Of a stretch of DNA of 43,128 nucleotides, positions 40,201 to 43,128 are shown in pieces. Under the pieces are notes generated by a model. It had not been told where the DNA came from and searched no databases. It was given only the letters and a program-made list of their open reading frames with translations. Position 1 is the first letter of the stretch. Each line of letters begins with the position of its first letter. A program made the translations under genes and the position numbers. Source of the stretch: Ruminiclostridium sp. (GTDB lineage: Bacteria; Bacillota; Clostridia; Oscillospirales; Ruminococcaceae); contig JAIKZF010000070.1 of the NCBI GenBank assembly GCA_024682455.1, positions 1 to 43,128 on the forward strand, in the 5' to 3' direction.

Positions 40201-43011
40201 TTAGTGTAACCGCTCGCTGAGAGCGGCTCTAATATCGCCCCAGTCGAAGTTATCAGCGGCGTCGGCCAATCTGCGGAAGCTCTCGGTCTCGCTTTCCGGC
40301 AGGCTGTGCGCAGAAATCTCGGCGATGATGTCTGTAATGCCGTCGATGTCGTATATTTCCGCCGCTTTGTACATGCGCTCGTACAGCGTTTTCAGGTCGT
40401 CCCCGGATATGGGGGTCTTCTCGCCTGTCTCGCCCGCGGTCTCGCCCAGGGCGTTCCTTATCGCGATGCCGAGAGCGCGGTAGCGTTTCAGCATCCCGTC
40501 CGCTCCGGCGGCGAGCCGTGCGGTGTCGTTTTCCTTTCCGGCGGCTTCAAGATGCTTTGCGATATCGCTGAGAGCGTTCGCGCCGATGATTCGTGATGTG
40601 CTCTTCAGGGCGTGTATCTTGATCGTCGCGCCCGCCGTGTCGCCGGCCGCCAACAGACGCTCTATCTCGTCGGCGTTGGCTTCCGCCGTGTCCGCGAACA
40701 CTTTCAGAGTTTCAAGGTAAAGCTCCGCCGTGCCGCAGCAGTTCATTCCGTTCCCGATATCAAGCCCTTCCATGTTCAGCAGCTCCGCAGGAAGCTCCGG
40801 GTCGGCCTCGGCGTTTACGGTATCCCCGCAATATGTCACTTTTTCCGGGGGCAGGTATTTTATCAGCGTCTCTTCAAGCTTTTCGCTGTCAACGGGCTTG
40901 GAGAGGTAGTCCGAGAAGCCCGCTTCCAGATACATCTCCCGCGCGCCGGATATGACGTTGGCGGTGAGAGCTATGCACACGGTATCGGCATAGCCCGGTA
41001 TCCCGCGCAGCTCATGCAGGGTCTCGATACCGTCCATTTCGGGCATCATGTGATCGAGCAGTATGATATCGTATCTGTTCTCGGCGGCGAGCCGGAGAGC
41101 TTCCCGCCCCGAGTCGGCGGAGTCGATCGCGATGCCGGTCTTTTTGAGCAGACCCTTTATGACGGACAGGTTGACGGGGGTATCGTCCACCGCGAGCAGG
41201 CGTGCGTCGGGAGCGCGGAACGATTCGTGGTAGTCTGCGTATCTGCGGCCTGCCGTGTCGCGCTCGGAGAGGTCTCCCATAGGCTCGGGGTCGATTATCT
41301 TCTGCCGGACGGCAAAGGAGAATTCCGAGCCCTGCCCGTAGACGCTTTTCACCTCAAGCACGCTGCCCATAAGGTCTAACAGGCGGCGGGTAATGGTCAT
41401 GCCGAGACCCGTGCCCTCGATCCGGCGGTTCCTGCCGCTGTCGAAGCGCTCGAAGGGCGCGAACAGCTCCGCGAGATCCTCCGGTTTCATGCCGATGCCG
41501 GTATCCTTTACGGTGAAGCGGAGCAACATATTGCCGTCCTCCTCGCGCTCAAAGCTCACCGTGAAGGTCACGCTGCCCTTTTCGGTGTATTTCACGGCGT
41601 TGGTGAGCAGGTTGAGGACGCACTGCTTTATGCGTACCTCGTCGCCGCGTATCACGCGGGGTATATCGCTGTCGGCGGCTACCTCAAAGCGCAGGCCCTT
41701 TTCCTCGGCGCGGCCCTTTATCATATTGACAAGATCGGTGATAGTCTCCCCGGGTTCATAGTTCTCTGGGAAGATATCCATTTTGCCCTCCTCGATCTTC
41801 GAGAAGTCAAGTATATCGTTTATCAGCGAGAGCAGGGTATTGCCCGCTGATTTTATGTCCTCCGCGTATGAGATTATACCGGGCTCGGTGCTTTCACGCA
41901 GTATCATCTCGTCCATGCCAAGTACGGCGTTTATCGGGGTGCGTATCTCGTGGGACATACTGGAGAGGAACACGGACTTTGCCTCGTTGGCGGCTTTTGC
42001 GCGCTCGGTCATCTCTTCGAGCTCCTTCGCGTGCTTATAGAGCTCGGTATTGTCCTGGAGCACGTATACCGTTCCCGAGCTGCTGCTGCCGCTGTACAGG
42101 CGGTGGGTCTTGGGGGTGTATATGCGGTCGCCGATGTGGATAGGCTGTTCGCTTTCTATCGCGCCGCTGAGCTCGTTCAGCACCTCCGGCGCGTCTGTGC
42201 CGAGCTTCGGGAATATGGTCTCGGCGGGCTTGTTGAAGTAGGCGACGCTGCCGCGGTCGTCGGCGGCGATGATACCCTCGGAGAGCTTGTCTATGATATA
42301 CGCCTTCGCGAGCTGCTCGGTGCCGAGCAGGTCATATCTGAATATGGCTATCAGCAGGAACACGGTCGCGACGATATATCCGAACGACGTCATATCGAAC
42401 ACATTCGCTATTTGTATCGGCTTGAATATATGTATGATAAGGAAGGCGCTCATGGAGAACATGGCTATGATGACCATGAGCACGCGCTTTTTGACGGCCT
42501 TGTTCTTCGCCCTGAACATTGTGACGAACAGCAGGACGAGGCCGTATATAACGTACGCTATTAGTATGGCGTCGTAGACGTGGTGCCAGAGCGAGTTCTT
42601 GTGTGCAAGGATAGGGAAGCCGTCCTCGTTTATGCTGAAGCTGATATCCTTGTAATAGAAGTCGCTCTTTCCTATGAGCAGTATCTGCGCGAATGTGAAT
42701 ATATGTATGAGCGCCAGAGCGACCTTAATAATGCGCGGCATCTTCACGCCGCACAGCTCCGCGCTGAACAGCAGCAGCCCGAAGGGTATGAAGACTCTTC
42801 CGATATAGCCGACCTGCATCGCGGTTATGTACGCTTCTTCGGTCGTGGCTTTCAGCTGCATGAGGTAGCCGACGTTATTGATAAGGTTTGCCGTACAGTA
42901 GAAAAACAGGTAAGAATGGAGCTTATTGTTCCACTTCTCGAAAATGACCCAGCTCTCCACGAACAGCCCGACTATGCTGACATATTGGATGATCAGAATG
43001 ATACTGTACAT
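40201..43011 (-). CDS. Hybrid sensor histidine kinase: 7TM-PAS-HisKA-HATPase-REC-HPt
   Basis: This 936-residue protein opens with about seven membrane helices (residues 1-235) like the histidine-kinase N-terminal 7TM region, then a PAS domain (KAYIIDKLSEGIIAADDRG), HisKA with His354, ATPase (GTGLGMTIT), receiver with Asp653 (LLDHMMPEMDG) and HPt with His800 (IHALKS). All relay residues are intact. ATG 43011 is chosen since GGAG lies six bases before it; upstream in-frame codons at 43023 and 43083 lack sites, and the latter precedes the promoter. The catalytic core is closely related to those of the other two hybrid kinases in the window. Confidence 0.93.
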   Translation of the reverse strand: MYSIILIIQYVSIVGLFVESWVIFEKWNNKLHSYLFFYCTANLINNVGYLMQLKATTEEAYITAMQVGYIGRVFIPFGLLLFSAELCGVKMPRIIKVALALIHIFTFAQILLIGKSDFYYKDISFSINEDGFPILAHKNSLWHHVYDAILIAYVIYGLVLLFVTMFRAKNKAVKKRVLMVIIAMFSMSAFLIIHIFKPIQIANVFDMTSFGYIVATVFLLIAIFRYDLLGTEQLAKAYIIDKLSEGIIAADDRGSVAYFNKPAETIFPKLGTDAPEVLNELSGAIESEQPIHIGDRIYTPKTHRLYSGSSSSGTVYVLQDNTELYKHAKELEEMTERAKAANEAKSVFLSSMSHEIRTPINAVLGMDEMILRESTEPGIISYAEDIKSAGNTLLSLINDILDFSKIEEGKMDIFPENYEPGETITDLVNMIKGRAEEKGLRFEVAADSDIPRVIRGDEVRIKQCVLNLLTNAVKYTEKGSVTFTVSFEREEDGNMLLRFTVKDTGIGMKPEDLAELFAPFERFDSGRNRRIEGTGLGMTITRRLLDLMGSVLEVKSVYGQGSEFSFAVRQKIIDPEPMGDLSERDTAGRRYADYHESFRAPDARLLAVDDTPVNLSVIKGLLKKTGIAIDSADSGREALRLAAENRYDIILLDHMMPEMDGIETLHELRGIPGYADTVCIALTANVISGAREMYLEAGFSDYLSKPVDSEKLEETLIKYLPPEKVTYCGDTVNAEADPELPAELLNMEGLDIGNGMNCCGTAELYLETLKVFADTAEANADEIERLLAAGDTAGATIKIHALKSTSRIIGANALSDIAKHLEAAGKENDTARLAAGADGMLKRYRALGIAIRNALGETAGETGEKTPISGDDLKTLYERMYKAAEIYDIDGITDIIAEISAHSLPESETESFRRLADAADNFDWGDIRAALSERLH

Positions 43012-43054
43012 TTTTAACTCCATCAGGCGGGAATAAATGTTAATAGATAAATTT

Positions 43055-43083
43055 ATTATACCACATACAGCAGAAAAAATCAA
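43055..43083 (-). promoter_or_regulatory. SigA-type promoter of the 7TM hybrid kinase, shared upstream element
   Basis: On the - strand TTGATT (43083-43078) and TATAAT (43060-43055), 17 bp spacing. TTCTCCCA precedes the -35, and the match to 16931-17010 continues to the right edge of the window (CCCCGGAAAG block near 43116-43124). Confidence 0.82.
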
Positions 43084-43128
43084 TGGGAGAAGATAATAAA
43101 ATATAAGTAAAGCTTTCCGGGGAATTAA

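Noticed and set aside
43012-43083. Extended N-terminus of the 7TM hybrid kinase starting at 43083
   Set aside because: It covers the promoter itself; the first codon with a ribosome site after the transcript start is ATG 43011.
1-43128. tRNA, rRNA, CRISPR arrays, insertion sequences
   Set aside because: I saw no cloverleaf-like tRNA, rRNA sequence, regularly spaced repeats or transposase on either strand.

Overview
The window looks like chromosome from a GC-rich, cellulolytic, Gram-positive gut or rumen bacterium, most like a Ruminococcus-type member of the Oscillospiraceae. The grounds are a GH9 and a GH5 beta-glucanase, Big_3-type surface repeats, very large hybrid sensor kinases, HPr-like proteins, strong Shine-Dalgarno sites, and SigA promoters (TTGACA-17-TATAAT) placed just where the intergenic gaps are. 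The species assignment is inference. Most long open frames antisense to the genes are codon-bias shadows and are left out.

Layout. 1-1227: right-hand end of a phage-like late region (an AT-rich gene tail, a holin-like protein, an NlpC/P60 endolysin). 1.5-7.8 kb: a small unknown gene, a GH9 glucanase without a signal peptide, a secreted SH3/beta-lactamase-like/S66 peptidase fusion, and a cardiolipin synthase. 7.9-19.8 kb: signalling. A dCache hybrid kinase with a complete phosphorelay converges on a second dCache hybrid kinase plus a co-transcribed lipoprotein; an esterase and a GGDEF/EAL protein follow. 19.8-24.1 kb: a Fic toxin-antitoxin pair, ApbE plus a Gx transporter, a ComEC-like MBL lipoprotein, TspO and a Nudix hydrolase. 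24.2-30.5 kb: a GH5 lipoprotein cellulase converging on a 1399-residue transglutaminase/Ig-repeat surface protein. 30.6-36.9 kb: a VanY-type carboxypeptidase behind a structured leader, two tandem HPr-like proteins lacking the phospho-histidine, an MtaB-type tRNA methylthiotransferase, a three-gene ExbB/ExbD-like operon, a frameshifted YczE-like membrane protein and a cyclase-family hydrolase. 36.9-43.1 kb: a membrane diguanylate cyclase, a LuxR-type two-component system and a third hybrid kinase with an N-terminal 7TM sensor.

How it fits together. The region is unusually dense in sensing: three hybrid kinases, one classical two-component system, two c-di-GMP proteins and two Crh-like HPr paralogues, among genes for plant-polymer breakdown and the cell envelope. 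The GH9 gene and two of the hybrid kinases share a closely similar promoter with conserved sequence upstream of the -35, so sensing and glucan use may be co-ordinated. A dispersed intergenic element with a long hairpin and 18-bp tandem units occurs twice, each time between convergent genes. The best candidates for something undescribed are the three-gene proton-channel-like operon (33619-35368), this intergenic element, the shared promoter element, and the structured leader before the VanY gene. All positions and starts were read by eye; family assignments rest on motifs, not searches.
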